A DNA stretch of 64,000 bases from Tannockella sp964372125. GTDB taxonomy: Bacteria; Bacillota_I; Bacilli_A; Erysipelotrichales; Coprobacillaceae. The position numbers were made by a program, and so were the translations under genes. The notes beneath the pieces are model-generated. The model was not told the origin of the DNA, searched no databases, and saw nothing but the letters and a program-made list of their open reading frames with translations. This document shows, piece after piece, positions 43,490 to 53,037 of this stretch; the first letter of the stretch is position 1, and each line of letters starts with the position of its first letter. The stretch is taken from the NCBI GenBank assembly GCA_964372125.1, contig CAYJPL010000005.1, positions 1 to 64,000 of the forward strand, read 5' to 3'.

Positions 43490-44358
43490 TGGAAAATGTA
43501 TTTAAAGATCGAAAAGAGAAGTTGAGTTTTTTCAAGGAATTACGTAGAAAAACAAACCCTTCTAAAAAGACAAAAATACCTGATGGTATCTTTGTAAAAT
43601 GCGATTCATGCCATGAAAGCATGCTTGCAACGCAATTAGCTGATAATCAATACGTTTGTATTCATTGTCAACATCATTTAAAGATGCCTGCAAATGAACG
43701 ATTAGAAATGTTATTTGATGAAGGGAAATACCGTGAATTATTTCGTCATCTAGAAACAAAAGACCCACTAATGTTTCCAGGTTATATCGACAAAATAAAT
43801 AAATTACAAGAAGCAACAGGATTAGATGAAGCAGTAGTGGTTGCTAGAGGATATATCGATACGGTTCGTACAGTAGTATGTGTTATGGATAGTAGATTTT
43901 TAATGGGTAGTATGGGAAGTGTGGTTGGAGAAAAACTTACACGTGCAATTGAGTATGCTACAAAAAGAAAGTTACCACTTATAATTTACTGTGCAAGTGG
44001 TGGGGCACGCATGCAAGAAGGTATTGTATCATTAATGCAAATGGCAAAAACTTCAGCAGCACTAGCAAGACATAGTGAAGCAGGTTTATTATATATTTCA
44101 TATATTACTCATCCAACAACTGGTGGAGTAACAGCATCATTTGCGATGTTAGGAGATATTATTTTAGCAGAACCAAATGCATTGTTAGGGTTTGCGGGTG
44201 CTAGAGTTATTGAGACTACGATTAACCAAAAATTACCTGAAGGATTCCAAAGAACTGAATTTATGTTAGAACAAGGATTTATTGATAGTATTGTTAGTAG
44301 AGAAAATTCAAGAAAAACAGTCTCACTGTTATTACAAATGCATACAAAAGGAGGATAA
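43489..44358 (+). CDS. accD: Acetyl-CoA carboxyltransferase subunit beta
   Basis: 289 residues. It has an N-terminal zinc ribbon with Cys38, Cys41, Cys57 and Cys60, then the crotonase-fold carboxyltransferase domain with CASGGARMQEG and the TTGGVTASFAMLGD oxyanion segment. It is a subunit of the heterotetramer with AccA, encoded next, and its ATG overlaps the accC stop. Confidence 0.96.
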   Translation: MENVFKDRKEKLSFFKELRRKTNPSKKTKIPDGIFVKCDSCHESMLATQLADNQYVCIHCQHHLKMPANERLEMLFDEGKYRELFRHLETKDPLMFPGYIDKINKLQEATGLDEAVVVARGYIDTVRTVVCVMDSRFLMGSMGSVVGEKLTRAIEYATKRKLPLIIYCASGGARMQEGIVSLMQMAKTSAALARHSEAGLLYISYITHPTTGGVTASFAMLGDIILAEPNALLGFAGARVIETTINQKLPEGFQRTEFMLEQGFIDSIVSRENSRKTVSLLLQMHTKGG

Positions 44359-44362
44359 ATTT

Positions 44363-45307
44363 ATGTCATTAAAAGAAGTAGAATTACAAATTCAACAATT
44401 AAATGAACGCTTATCTTCCTTAAAAGAAGATAAAGCAGTAGATCATACATTAGAAATAAAAGATATAGTAAACACTATTAAAAAACTAGAACATAATGCT
44501 TATCGCAATCTAGAAAACTATGATCGTGTATATCTTGCAAGAAAAAAAGAACGTCCAAATGTAAAAGAATACATTGAAAATGTATTTGATGAATTTATTG
44601 AGATGCACGGGGACCGTTTATATAAAGATGATGCATCAATTGTTGGTGGAATTGCTATGTTTAGAGGAATGCCAGTAACAGTTATTGGACATCAAAAAGG
44701 AAGAACATTAGAAGAAAACATTACGTGTAATTTTGGGATGTCATGTCCTGAAGGATACCGTAAAGCAATGCGTTTAATGAAACAAGCAGAAAAGTTCAAA
44801 AGACCAATTGTTACTTTTATTGATACGCCGGGTGCATATCCAGGGCTTGAAGCAGAGCAAAACGGTATTGGTGAGGCAATTGCTAAAAACTTAATGGAGA
44901 TGTCAATGTTAAAAGTACCAGTTATCGCAATCATTATTGGTGAAGGTGGTAGTGGTGGTGCCTTAGCATTAGGTGTCGGAGATCGCGTTATCATGTTAGA
45001 AAATGCAATCTATTCAATTTTATCACCAGAAGGATTTGCATCAATTTTATGGAAAGATGGTAGTCGTGCTAGTGATGCTGCAGATGTAATGAAGCTAACA
45101 GCAAATGATCTATTAGGAATGCAAATCATTGATGATATTATAAAAGAACCACTAGGTGGTATTACCAAAGAACCGGTTGTTGTATATCGAAACATAAAGA
45201 ATTATTTAGATGTTCAATTAAAAGAGTTAAAGAAATTATCAGTATCATCATTACTTTCAAAAAGGTACGAGAAGTTTCGTAAAATTGGAAGTGATTTAGA
45301 TGTCTAA
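44363..45307 (+). CDS. accA: Acetyl-CoA carboxyltransferase subunit alpha
   Basis: 314 residues. An N-terminal helical part (LKEVELQIQQLNERLSSL) precedes the carboxyltransferase domain, which has the DTPGAYPGLEAEQNG and GEGGSGGALALGVGD motifs. ATG 44363 (AGGAGG upstream) is preferred; a longer frame from 44282 merely overlaps accD. It completes malonyl-CoA synthesis. The 3' end overlaps fabT by 8 nt. Confidence 0.96.
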   Translation: MSLKEVELQIQQLNERLSSLKEDKAVDHTLEIKDIVNTIKKLEHNAYRNLENYDRVYLARKKERPNVKEYIENVFDEFIEMHGDRLYKDDASIVGGIAMFRGMPVTVIGHQKGRTLEENITCNFGMSCPEGYRKAMRLMKQAEKFKRPIVTFIDTPGAYPGLEAEQNGIGEAIAKNLMEMSMLKVPVIAIIIGEGGSGGALALGVGDRVIMLENAIYSILSPEGFASILWKDGSRASDAADVMKLTANDLLGMQIIDDIIKEPLGGITKEPVVVYRNIKNYLDVQLKELKKLSVSSLLSKRYEKFRKIGSDLDV

Positions 45308-45770
45308 TAGAGAGATTGTAAATCGTGAAATGATCAATACATTATTGGTTAAATTATTTAACCAAATCATTGATATTGAAGAGATGTACTTATTAGATAG
45401 AGGTGTAAATGATATTTCACTAAGTGAATTACATTTACTAGAAAAAATATGTAGTTTTACGAATCCAACGATGTCAGAGATTGCCAAACGTGCAACTCTT
45501 ACAAACGGAACGGTTACTACAGCAGTAAAAAGACTTGAAAAAAAAGGGTATTTGATGCGTAAGCAAGATGAAAATGATCGTCGTATAATGCGAGTGTACG
45601 TAACAAACAAAGGCCTTCAAGTTGAACGAATTCATCATGATTTCCATGATGAAATGGTTGCAAGAGTATGTGAAGATACCGATGCATTAAATAACGACAT
45701 GTTAATTAATGCATTGCGTAATCTTTCTTATTTCTTTGAGGAGCTAAGAGATAGATATGATGGAAAATAA
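45300..45770 (+). CDS. fabT: MarR-family regulator of fatty acid synthesis (FabT-like)
   Basis: 156 residues with a winged helix-turn-helix: SLSELHLLEKICS, MSEIAKRATLTNGTVTTAVKRLEKKGYLMR (about 62-90), and the wing NDRRIMRVYVTNKG. FabT represses fab genes when bound with acyl-ACP in streptococci and enterococci. The call is strengthened by the two FabT boxes at acpP and accB and by the gene's place inside the cluster. Position between accA and fabH differs from streptococci, where fabT precedes fabH near the start of the cluster. Confidence 0.85.
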   Translation: MSNREIVNREMINTLLVKLFNQIIDIEEMYLLDRGVNDISLSELHLLEKICSFTNPTMSEIAKRATLTNGTVTTAVKRLEKKGYLMRKQDENDRRIMRVYVTNKGLQVERIHHDFHDEMVARVCEDTDALNNDMLINALRNLSYFFEELRDRYDGK

Positions 45771-46692
45771 AGGGTTAGAAATACTTTCGGTTGGTAGTTA
45801 TGTTCCAGATAATATTATGACAAATAAAGATTTCGAAAAAATTGTCGAAACATCAAACCAATGGATAGTAGAAAGAACAGGGATTGAAAGCAGGTATATC
45901 GCTAAAGATCAAGATTCTACAGATTTAGGATATTTAGCAGCTATGGATGCTCTAAAAAAAGATATCGATGTATCAAAGATTGGGTTGATTGTTGTTGCAA
46001 CAATGACACCATCAAAATATACACCAAGTACTGCATGTATGATACAAAAGCGACTAGGTTTAGAAAACCAAAAAGTAATGGCTTTTGATATCAACAGTGC
46101 ATGTAGTGGATTTGTATATGGTTTAGAGATCGTGCGATCATTGTTACAAAATATGGATGACGATTGTCATGCTTTAGTAATTGGGAGTGAAGTGATTTCT
46201 AAAATTATAGATTTTACAGATCGTAGCACTTGTGTACTCTTTGGAGATGGAGCAGGAGCTATTGTATGTAAAAAAGGTGATGGAATCTTCTATAGCTATC
46301 AAGATGCTAGTGGAGATGATAAAGTACTTTATACTGATGAAAATAATTATTTACAAATGAATGGAACGGATGTTTTCAAATTTGCGATTAAAACGATTCC
46401 ATTAAGTATTCATGCAGTACTTGAACAATCACCATATACAGTTGATGATATTGACTTCTTTGTTTGTCATCAAGCAAATGAAAGAATCATTAGAAATGTA
46501 TATAAGAAGATGAAAATTGACGCAGATAAGTTTTATATGAACTTACAAACTCATGGAAATACATCAGCAGCAAGTATTCCACTGGCGTTAGCACAAATGG
46601 ATCGTGAAGGTTTATTAAAAAAAGGACAAAAAATTATATGTGTAGGATTTGGTGCAGGTTTAACATGGGGTGCTACACTTCTAGAATGGTAA
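45757..46692 (+). CDS. fabH: 3-oxoacyl-ACP synthase III
   Basis: 311 residues. It condenses an acyl-CoA primer with malonyl-ACP to begin fatty acid synthesis. The catalytic triad is Cys116 in NSACSGF, His239 in CHQANERI and Asn268 in HGNTSAAS. GFGAGLTWGATLL at the end is family-typical. It overlaps the fabT end by 14 nt. Two ATGs in tandem (45757 and 45760) are possible starts. Confidence 0.96.
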   Translation: MMENKGLEILSVGSYVPDNIMTNKDFEKIVETSNQWIVERTGIESRYIAKDQDSTDLGYLAAMDALKKDIDVSKIGLIVVATMTPSKYTPSTACMIQKRLGLENQKVMAFDINSACSGFVYGLEIVRSLLQNMDDDCHALVIGSEVISKIIDFTDRSTCVLFGDGAGAIVCKKGDGIFYSYQDASGDDKVLYTDENNYLQMNGTDVFKFAIKTIPLSIHAVLEQSPYTVDDIDFFVCHQANERIIRNVYKKMKIDADKFYMNLQTHGNTSAASIPLALAQMDREGLLKKGQKIICVGFGAGLTWGATLLEW

Positions 46693-46702
46693 GGAGCATA
46701 GG

Positions 46703-47635
46703 ATGAAATTAACAGAACTATTAAATATTAAATATCCACTAATTCAAGGTGGAATGGCAAATATCGCAACAGGAGAATTTGCAGCAAGCGTTTCTAATGC
46801 AGGAGGACTTGGTCTAATTGGAGCAGGTGGAATGAATGTAGAAATGTTAGAAGAAAACATTAAAAAATGTCGTGAATTAACAGATAAACCATTTGGTGTA
46901 AATATTATGCTAATGAATCCACATGCTGAGGCAATGGCAAAATTAGTAATTGATATGAATGTACCAATTATTACAACTGGTGCTGGAAATCCAGCAGCAT
47001 ATATTGAAGCTTGGAAAGCAGCTGGAATTAAAGTATTACCAGTTGTACCTACAGTAGCACTAGCAAAACGTGTAGTTCGCATTGGAGCTGATGCAGTAAT
47101 CGTAGAAGGAACTGAAGCAGGTGGACATATTGGAGATTCAACAACAATGGCATTAGTGCCACAAGTTGTTGATGCAGTAGATGTACCAGTAATTGCAGCT
47201 GGAGGAATTGCATCAGGTAGACAATTACTTGCAGCATTTGCATTAGGTGCATGTGGGGTACAAGTTGGAACTTGTTTATTAGCAGCTGAGGAATGTCCAA
47301 TTCATGATAATTATAAGCAAGCAATTATTAAAGCAAAAGATAGTGATGCTATTGTTACTGGAAGAATTTCAGGAACACCAGTTCGTATCTTAAAAAATAG
47401 AATGGCAAAAGAGTACATCAAACGTGAAAAAGAAGGTGCTACTATGGAAGAACTTGAGGTATATACATTAGGTTCACTTAAAAAAGCAGTTCTTGAAGGA
47501 GACATTAAAACTGGATCATTAATGGCTGGACAAGTTTCAGGGATGATTAAAGAAGTACTACCAGTTCAAGTGATTATTGAAAAAATGTTTGCTGAGTATA
47601 AAGAAGTATATCGTTCATTATCTAGTGAGGTATAA
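46703..47635 (+). CDS. fabK: Enoyl-ACP reductase II
   Basis: A 310-residue FMN enzyme that completes each elongation cycle with NAD(P)H. It has the TIM-barrel pattern YPLIQGGMANIATGEFAA, then EGTEAGGHIG and PVIAAGGIASGRQ (FMN phosphate site). It replaces FabI, which is absent here. It is directly downstream of fabH and upstream of a related nitronate monooxygenase-like gene. Confidence 0.93.
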   Translation: MKLTELLNIKYPLIQGGMANIATGEFAASVSNAGGLGLIGAGGMNVEMLEENIKKCRELTDKPFGVNIMLMNPHAEAMAKLVIDMNVPIITTGAGNPAAYIEAWKAAGIKVLPVVPTVALAKRVVRIGADAVIVEGTEAGGHIGDSTTMALVPQVVDAVDVPVIAAGGIASGRQLLAAFALGACGVQVGTCLLAAEECPIHDNYKQAIIKAKDSDAIVTGRISGTPVRILKNRMAKEYIKREKEGATMEELEVYTLGSLKKAVLEGDIKTGSLMAGQVSGMIKEVLPVQVIIEKMFAEYKEVYRSLSSEV

Positions 47636-47637
47636 AA

Positions 47638-48711
47638 ATGAAAAAAATTCAAATTGGTCATAAAGAAATGACAGTACCTATCATTCAAGGTGGAATGGGT
47701 GTTGGAGTTTCTTTAGGCGGACTTGCGGGACATGTCGCTAAGTGTGGTGGAATGGGTGTTATTTCAACAGCACATCCAGGATACCGTGCAGATGATTTTG
47801 AAAGAAATTGGAAAGAAGCAAATACTAGAGAACTTGCAGTAGAAATAAAAAAAGCTAAAGAAATAGCAAACGGGAATGGAATTGTAGCAATCAATGCAAT
47901 GGTGGCAATCACGGATTATAGTTTAATGGTAAATGCTGCAGTTGAAGCTGGTGTAGAAGCTATCATATCGGGAGCAGGATTACCATTAACACTTCCTACA
48001 TATGTAGAAAATACGGATGTTTTAATAGCACCAATTGTATCAAGTGGAAAAGCTGCTAAAGTAATTTTACGTACATGGGATAAAAAACATAATCGCTGCG
48101 CTGACTTTATCGTTATTGAGGGTAGCAAAGCTGGTGGTCATTTAGGTTTTTCTAAGGAAGAATTACTAGAGGATAAAGCAAAATCACTAGAGGAAATATT
48201 ACCAGAAGTGATAGCTGCTATTAAACCTTTTGAGGAAAAGTACAATAAAACAATACCTATTTTTGTAGGTGGTGGTATATATACAGGACAAGATATTAAA
48301 AAGTTCATTGAACTAGGTGCTACAGGTGTACAGATGGCAACACGTTTTATTACAACACATGAATGTGATGCAAGTGATGCCTATAAAGAAGCATTTTTAG
48401 AATCTACTAAGAGTGATATTGAGTTAGTCAAATCACCAGTAGGTATGCCTGGAAGAGCGATAATGACAGATATGACAAAAGAGTTAGGACAGCTTGAATT
48501 AGGTCAAAGCTTACCAATTAAAAAGTGTTATAATTGTCTTATCCCTTGTGATCCAAAAACAACACCATATTGTATATCAGGTGCTTTGATTGAAGCTGTT
48601 AAAGGAAATATTAAAGATGGTTTAGTTTTTAGTGGCACAAATGGTTACCGAAATGATAAAATAGTACATGTACATGAATTAATTGAACAATTAATGGAGG
48701 AATGTAAATAA
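47638..48711 (+). CDS. Nitronate monooxygenase / FabK-related flavoenzyme
   Basis: 357 residues of the same FMN barrel superfamily as FabK, but longer. It has PIIQGGMGVGVSLGGLAGHV, EGSKAGGHLG and a C-terminal four-cysteine-rich insertion (KKCYNCLIPCDPKTTPYC, about 298-315). The insertion is not found in FabK and resembles the clade annotated as 2-nitropropane dioxygenase. Inside a fatty acid operon it may detoxify nitronates, act as a second enoyl reductase, or have another redox role. It overlaps the start of fabD, so co-translation is likely. Confidence 0.8.
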   Translation: MKKIQIGHKEMTVPIIQGGMGVGVSLGGLAGHVAKCGGMGVISTAHPGYRADDFERNWKEANTRELAVEIKKAKEIANGNGIVAINAMVAITDYSLMVNAAVEAGVEAIISGAGLPLTLPTYVENTDVLIAPIVSSGKAAKVILRTWDKKHNRCADFIVIEGSKAGGHLGFSKEELLEDKAKSLEEILPEVIAAIKPFEEKYNKTIPIFVGGGIYTGQDIKKFIELGATGVQMATRFITTHECDASDAYKEAFLESTKSDIELVKSPVGMPGRAIMTDMTKELGQLELGQSLPIKKCYNCLIPCDPKTTPYCISGALIEAVKGNIKDGLVFSGTNGYRNDKIVHVHELIEQLMEECK

Positions 48712-49637
48712 TGAAAATAGGTTTTATATATGCAGGGCAAGGTAGTCAAACTGTAGGTATGGGTAAATCTTTATATGATAATTATCCAATTGCTAAAGAA
48801 TTATATGATGCAATTGATATCTCAGTTGATGTAAAAACATTAAGTTTTGATGGTCCAATTGAGGAATTATCAAAAACAAGTAATACACAACCTTGTATGG
48901 TTGCTTTTGCTAATGTAGTTACAGCACTTTTAAAAGATGCAGGAATTACACCGGATTATACATGTGGACTTAGCTTAGGAGAATATTCAGCATTACACTG
49001 TGCAGGTGTTCTAGATCACCAAACTGCAATTGATGTAGTTGCATATCGCGGCCAAGCTATGGAAAAAGCAGTAGCTGGTATGGAAAGTAAAATGATCGCT
49101 GTACTTGGACTTAGCCGTGAACTTTTACAAGAGGCGGTTCAAGAAGCAAGTACTTTAGGTGTTGTAGAAATTGCAAATTATAATTGTCCAGGACAACTTG
49201 TAATTGGTGGACAACTTGAAGCAGTTGAAAAAGCAGGTGAATTAGCATTAGAAAAGGGTGCTAAAAGAGCAATTGCTTTAAATACTAGTGGACCTTTCCA
49301 CACATCACTGTTAAAGCAAGCAAGCATAGATTTACATGAAAAATTCAAAACTGTTACATTTTCACCAATGAGTGTACCAGTAATATTTAATACAACAGCT
49401 TCGACTATTCAAGAAGGACAAGATGTTGCAAGCTTATTAGAAAAACAAGTTATGTCTTCAGTGTATTTTGAAGACAGCATTAGAAAAATGATTGATGCTG
49501 GTGTTGATACAATTATTGAAATCGGGCCAGGTAAAGTATTAAGTGGTTTTGTTAAGAAGATTAGTAAAGAAATTAAATTATACCAAGTCGAAAATAATGA
49601 AACATTAGAAAAAACAATTGCAGGAATAAAGGGGTAA
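48711..49637 (+). CDS. fabD: Malonyl-CoA:ACP transacylase
   Basis: 308 residues. It moves malonate from CoA to the acyl carrier protein. The active serine is Ser88 in GLSLGEYSAL, preceded by the oxyanion YAGQGSQTVGMG at the start. Arg-containing VAYRGQAMEKA and the His-containing GPFHTSLLK segments are present. The start codon overlaps the previous gene's stop. Confidence 0.95.
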   Translation: MKIGFIYAGQGSQTVGMGKSLYDNYPIAKELYDAIDISVDVKTLSFDGPIEELSKTSNTQPCMVAFANVVTALLKDAGITPDYTCGLSLGEYSALHCAGVLDHQTAIDVVAYRGQAMEKAVAGMESKMIAVLGLSRELLQEAVQEASTLGVVEIANYNCPGQLVIGGQLEAVEKAGELALEKGAKRAIALNTSGPFHTSLLKQASIDLHEKFKTVTFSPMSVPVIFNTTASTIQEGQDVASLLEKQVMSSVYFEDSIRKMIDAGVDTIIEIGPGKVLSGFVKKISKEIKLYQVENNETLEKTIAGIKG

Positions 49638-49638
49638 T

Positions 49639-50394
49639 ATGATGAGATTACAAGATAAAGTTGCATTAGTAACAGGTGGAAGCCAAGGAATTGGAAAAGA
49701 AATTTGTATTCACTTTGCAAAACAAGGTGCAAAAATTGCCGTAAATTATATTAATTTTGGAAATAATGAAGAAATTGCTAATCAAACAAAAGCTGAATTA
49801 GAAGCTTTAGGAGCATCGGTTTTATTAGTAAGTGCAAATGTTGCATCATTTGAAGAAACAGAACAAATGTTTAAAGAAGTTGTTGCACACTTTGGACGTG
49901 TTGATATCTTAGTTAATAATGCAGGTATTACAAAAGATAATTTATTAATGCGTATGAAAGAAGCGGATTTCGATGCAGTAATTGATGTTAACTTAAAAGG
50001 TTCATGGAACTGTATGAAACACGCTACAAGAATTATGATGAAACAAAGATATGGTCGTATTATTTCAATGTCATCTGTTGTTGGGGTTATGGGAAATGCT
50101 GGACAAGTTAACTATGCTGCAACTAAATCAGGTGTTATTGGGATGACAATGTCACTTGCACGTGAAGTTGGTAGTCGTGGAATCACTGTAAATGCAGTAG
50201 CTCCTGGATTTATCCAAACAGCTATGACGGATGTATTACCACAAGAAGCAAAAGATCGTTTATCATCTCAAATACCATTAGGTTATTTAGGAACGGTAGA
50301 AGATATTGCAAATACTGTAGTATTCTTAGCAAGTGATGAAGCAAAATATATTACTGGGCAAACTATCCACGTTGATGGTGGAATGGCAATGTAA
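49639..50394 (+). CDS. fabG: 3-oxoacyl-ACP reductase
   Basis: A 251-residue short-chain dehydrogenase that reduces 3-ketoacyl-ACP with NADPH. The cofactor motif TGGSQGIG is at about 15-22, NNAG at about 93-96, and the catalytic Tyr159 and Lys163 lie in YAATKSG. The C-terminal ITGQTIHVDGGMAM is standard. It starts 1 nt after fabD; two ATGs in tandem are possible starts. Confidence 0.96.
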   Translation: MMRLQDKVALVTGGSQGIGKEICIHFAKQGAKIAVNYINFGNNEEIANQTKAELEALGASVLLVSANVASFEETEQMFKEVVAHFGRVDILVNNAGITKDNLLMRMKEADFDAVIDVNLKGSWNCMKHATRIMMKQRYGRIISMSSVVGVMGNAGQVNYAATKSGVIGMTMSLAREVGSRGITVNAVAPGFIQTAMTDVLPQEAKDRLSSQIPLGYLGTVEDIANTVVFLASDEAKYITGQTIHVDGGMAM

Positions 50395-50406
50395 GGAGAG
50401 CGACTA

Positions 50407-51651
50407 ATGGAAAAAAGAAGAGTTGTTGTTACTGGTTTGGGTGCTATAAGTGCCTTAGGACATAATGTAACAGATACATGGCAAGGAATTAAAGATGGTG
50501 TTTGTGGTATTGATGAAATCACAATCTATGATAAAGAACTTACAAAGGTTAAAATTGCCGGGGAAATAAAAAATTTAGATGTTAATCAATATTTAGATAA
50601 AAAAGTGGCGCGTCGTTTAGATCGATTTACACAACTTGGATTAATTGCTGCAAAAGAAGCGTATGAAAACTCAGGTTTAAAAGAAGCAACATTCGATCGT
50701 GATCGTTTTGGAGTTGTTGTATCTAGTGGTATCGGTGGTTTAGACACTATTGAAAAAGATCATACAAAAGCAATGACTAAAGGTCATGACCGTGTTTCAC
50801 CATTCTTTGTACCGATGGTTATTGTAAACTTAGCTGCAGGAAATATCGCAATTGAAATCGATGCAAAAGGAATGTGTACATGTCCAGTTACTGCTTGTGC
50901 TGGTGGGACAAATGCAATCGGTGACGCTTTTAGAATGATCCGAGATGGATATTTAGAAGTAGTTATGGCTGGTGGTTGTGAAGCATCTATTACACCACTT
51001 GGAATTGGTGGATTTGGTTCGATGAAAGCACTATGTGAAAGTAATGATCCAAAAAGAGCTTCAATGCCATTTGATAAAGAACGTTCGGGATTTGTTATGG
51101 GGGAAGGTGCAGGTATGGTTGTATTGGAAGAATATGAACATGCTGTAGCACGTGGTGCAACTATCTATGGTGAAATGATTGGTTATGGTACAAGTTGTGA
51201 TGCTAATCACATTACGGCACCATTACCAGATGGAGCTGGTGGTGCAAAAGCAATGATTAATGCGATTCAAGATGCAAAGATTGATGCTAGTACTGTTGAT
51301 TACATTAATGCCCATGGGACAAGTACACCATTAAATGACCGTTGTGAAACAATGGCAATCAAAACTGCATTACAAGACCATGCAAGTAAGGTAATGGTTT
51401 CATCTACAAAAGGAAATACAGGGCATTGTTTAGGTGCTGCTGGTGGTATTGAAGCCGTTATTTGTATTAAAGCATTAGAGGAAGGGTTTGTACCGCCTAC
51501 AATTAACTATCAAGTAGAAGATGAAGACTGTGACTTAGATATTGTACCTAATGTTGGTAGAAATCAAGATATTCAAGTTGCTATGTCAAATTCTCTTGGA
51601 TTTGGTGGACATAATGCAACAATAGTATTAAAAAAATTTCAAGGAGAATAA
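50407..51651 (+). CDS. fabF: 3-oxoacyl-ACP synthase II
   Basis: A 414-residue elongating ketosynthase. Cys164 in VTACAGGTNA is the acyl nucleophile. The two histidines lie in NAHGTSTPLND and GNTGHCLGAAG, and the C-terminal SNSLGFGGHNA is present. No fabB is seen, so FabF probably does all elongation. Confidence 0.97.
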   Translation: MEKRRVVVTGLGAISALGHNVTDTWQGIKDGVCGIDEITIYDKELTKVKIAGEIKNLDVNQYLDKKVARRLDRFTQLGLIAAKEAYENSGLKEATFDRDRFGVVVSSGIGGLDTIEKDHTKAMTKGHDRVSPFFVPMVIVNLAAGNIAIEIDAKGMCTCPVTACAGGTNAIGDAFRMIRDGYLEVVMAGGCEASITPLGIGGFGSMKALCESNDPKRASMPFDKERSGFVMGEGAGMVVLEEYEHAVARGATIYGEMIGYGTSCDANHITAPLPDGAGGAKAMINAIQDAKIDASTVDYINAHGTSTPLNDRCETMAIKTALQDHASKVMVSSTKGNTGHCLGAAGGIEAVICIKALEEGFVPPTINYQVEDEDCDLDIVPNVGRNQDIQVAMSNSLGFGGHNATIVLKKFQGE

Positions 51652-51653
51652 CA

Positions 51654-52079
51654 ATGGAATTAAATAGTAATGAAATTCAAAAAATAAATCCTCATCGTTA
51701 TCCATTTGCACTAGTTGACCGTATTACAGACTATGTGCCAGGTGAATTTGCTAAAGGTATTAAATGTGTAAGTGTTAATGAAATGCAGTTTTGTGGACAT
51801 TTTCCAGAACATCATGTAATGCCAGGGGTGTTAATTGTAGAAGCATTAGCACAAGTTGGGTGTATTGCAATCTTGTCAAAAGAAGAAAATCAAGGAAAAA
51901 TTGCTTTCTTTGCAGGAATAAATAATTGTCGTTTTAAAGGACAAGTAATTCCAGGTGATGTTATTGAAATGGAATGTGTTCTTACAAAACAAAAAGGACC
52001 AATTGGTATTGGTCAAGCAGTAGCAAAAGTAAATGGAAAAGTTGTAGTAAAAGCAGAATTAATGTTTGCAGTACAATAA
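51654..52079 (+). CDS. fabZ: 3-hydroxyacyl-ACP dehydratase
   Basis: A 141-residue hot-dog fold dehydratase. The catalytic His49 is in HFPEHHVMPGV and Glu64 in VEALAQVG. It is the last gene of the acc-fab operon, followed by a strong terminator. No separate fabM or fabA isomerase is seen, so the origin of unsaturated fatty acids is not explained by this cluster. Confidence 0.95.
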   Translation: MELNSNEIQKINPHRYPFALVDRITDYVPGEFAKGIKCVSVNEMQFCGHFPEHHVMPGVLIVEALAQVGCIAILSKEENQGKIAFFAGINNCRFKGQVIPGDVIEMECVLTKQKGPIGIGQAVAKVNGKVVVKAELMFAVQ

Positions 52080-52081
52080 TA

Positions 52082-52111
52082 AAAAAAGAAAGCTATTTAG
52101 CTTTCTTTTTT
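52082..52111 (+). terminator. Terminator of the acc-fab operon
   Basis: A 14-bp stem, AAAAAAGAAAGCTA with its complement, with a 2-nt loop (effectively 4 after opening) and a T tract. Confidence 0.9.
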
Positions 52112-52175
52112 GAACTAAACTTTTATTGGCTAATAAGCCTTCCAGTATTGATGTTAAAAAGAGGTGAATAACTAA

Positions 52176-52931
52176 TTAATAGCTATTTGTTTCCCAGTCT
52201 TGAGACGGGGCCTCTATATTTGAAATTTTGATTGTTGAGCAATTATTGTCTGCTAACATTTTTTTACAATCTTCAATAATTTTAATTCCAGCACTTGTAC
52301 CAATACGAGTAGCTCCAAGTTCAATCATTTTCAAGAATGTTTCTAAATCACGAATTCCGCCAGCCGCTTTAACTTGTACCTCGTTACCAACATACTTTTT
52401 CATTAATGCTACATCATCAAACGTTGCACCACTAGGTCCAAATCCAGTACTCGTTTTAATGAAATCTGGTTTTACGATAGCAGCAATTTTACATAATTCA
52501 ATTTTTTCATCATTATCTAAATAACAATTTTCAAAAATAACTTTAGAAATTACATTGTGCTTTCTACAAACTGCTACAATTTTTTCCATTTCTTCTTGAA
52601 CATATGTCCAGTTTTTTGCTTTTACTTGTGTAAGATTTACAACATAGTCAATTTCAGTTGCACCAATTTCGATAGCGTTAGCTGTTTCGAAAACTTTTGA
52701 TTCAATACTTGTTTGCCCAAGTGGAAATGCAATAGCAGCCCCCACATTTACGTCAGTTCCTGCAAGAAACTCTGCGCAAACTGTAGATTGTACTTGGTTA
52801 ATAGCAACCATTTTAAATTGGTATTCCTTTGCTTCATTGCATAATATTTCTAGTTGATCTTTAGACACTGCTGGGTGTAAATTAGTATGATCTATAAAAC
52901 GTGATAATTCATATAAACTATATTCTTTCAT
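52176..52931 (-). CDS. deoC: Deoxyribose-phosphate aldolase
   Basis: A 251-residue TIM-barrel aldolase that splits 2-deoxyribose 5-phosphate into glyceraldehyde 3-phosphate and acetaldehyde. The Schiff-base lysine is Lys159 in DFIKTSTGFGPSGAT, with partners Asp95 (EIDYVVN) and Lys188 (VQVKAAGG). ATG 52931 follows AGGAGG; an in-frame ATG further upstream would start inside the operator. It is a lone gene, divergent from a GntR regulator. The other deo genes are not nearby. Confidence 0.95.
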   Translation of the reverse strand: MKEYSLYELSRFIDHTNLHPAVSKDQLEILCNEAKEYQFKMVAINQVQSTVCAEFLAGTDVNVGAAIAFPLGQTSIESKVFETANAIEIGATEIDYVVNLTQVKAKNWTYVQEEMEKIVAVCRKHNVISKVIFENCYLDNDEKIELCKIAAIVKPDFIKTSTGFGPSGATFDDVALMKKYVGNEVQVKAAGGIRDLETFLKMIELGATRIGTSAGIKIIEDCKKMLADNNCSTIKISNIEAPSQDWETNSY

Positions 52932-52943
52932 AATTGTCCTCCT

Positions 52944-52964
52944 GTGATATTTATACAATATCAC
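52944..52964. promoter_or_regulatory. Palindromic operator over the deoC promoter
   Basis: GTGATATT (52944-52951) and AATATCAC (52957-52964) are perfect inverted arms with a 5-bp spacer. The site overlaps the minus-strand -10 (TATTGT, 52955-52960) and lies just before the deoC ribosome site. A likely repressor is the adjacent GntR protein, though this is inference. Confidence 0.65.
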
Positions 52965-52984
52965 ACCAAAACACTATATGTCAA
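52955..52984 (-). promoter_or_regulatory. SigA-type promoter of deoC
   Basis: On the minus strand: TTGACA, 18-bp spacer, TATTGT; the -10 is covered by the palindrome. Confidence 0.6.
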
Positions 52985-53037
52985 TACATTAAATAAATCT
53001 ATTTAGTTATGTATGTAATATGTAAAGTATATATTAT

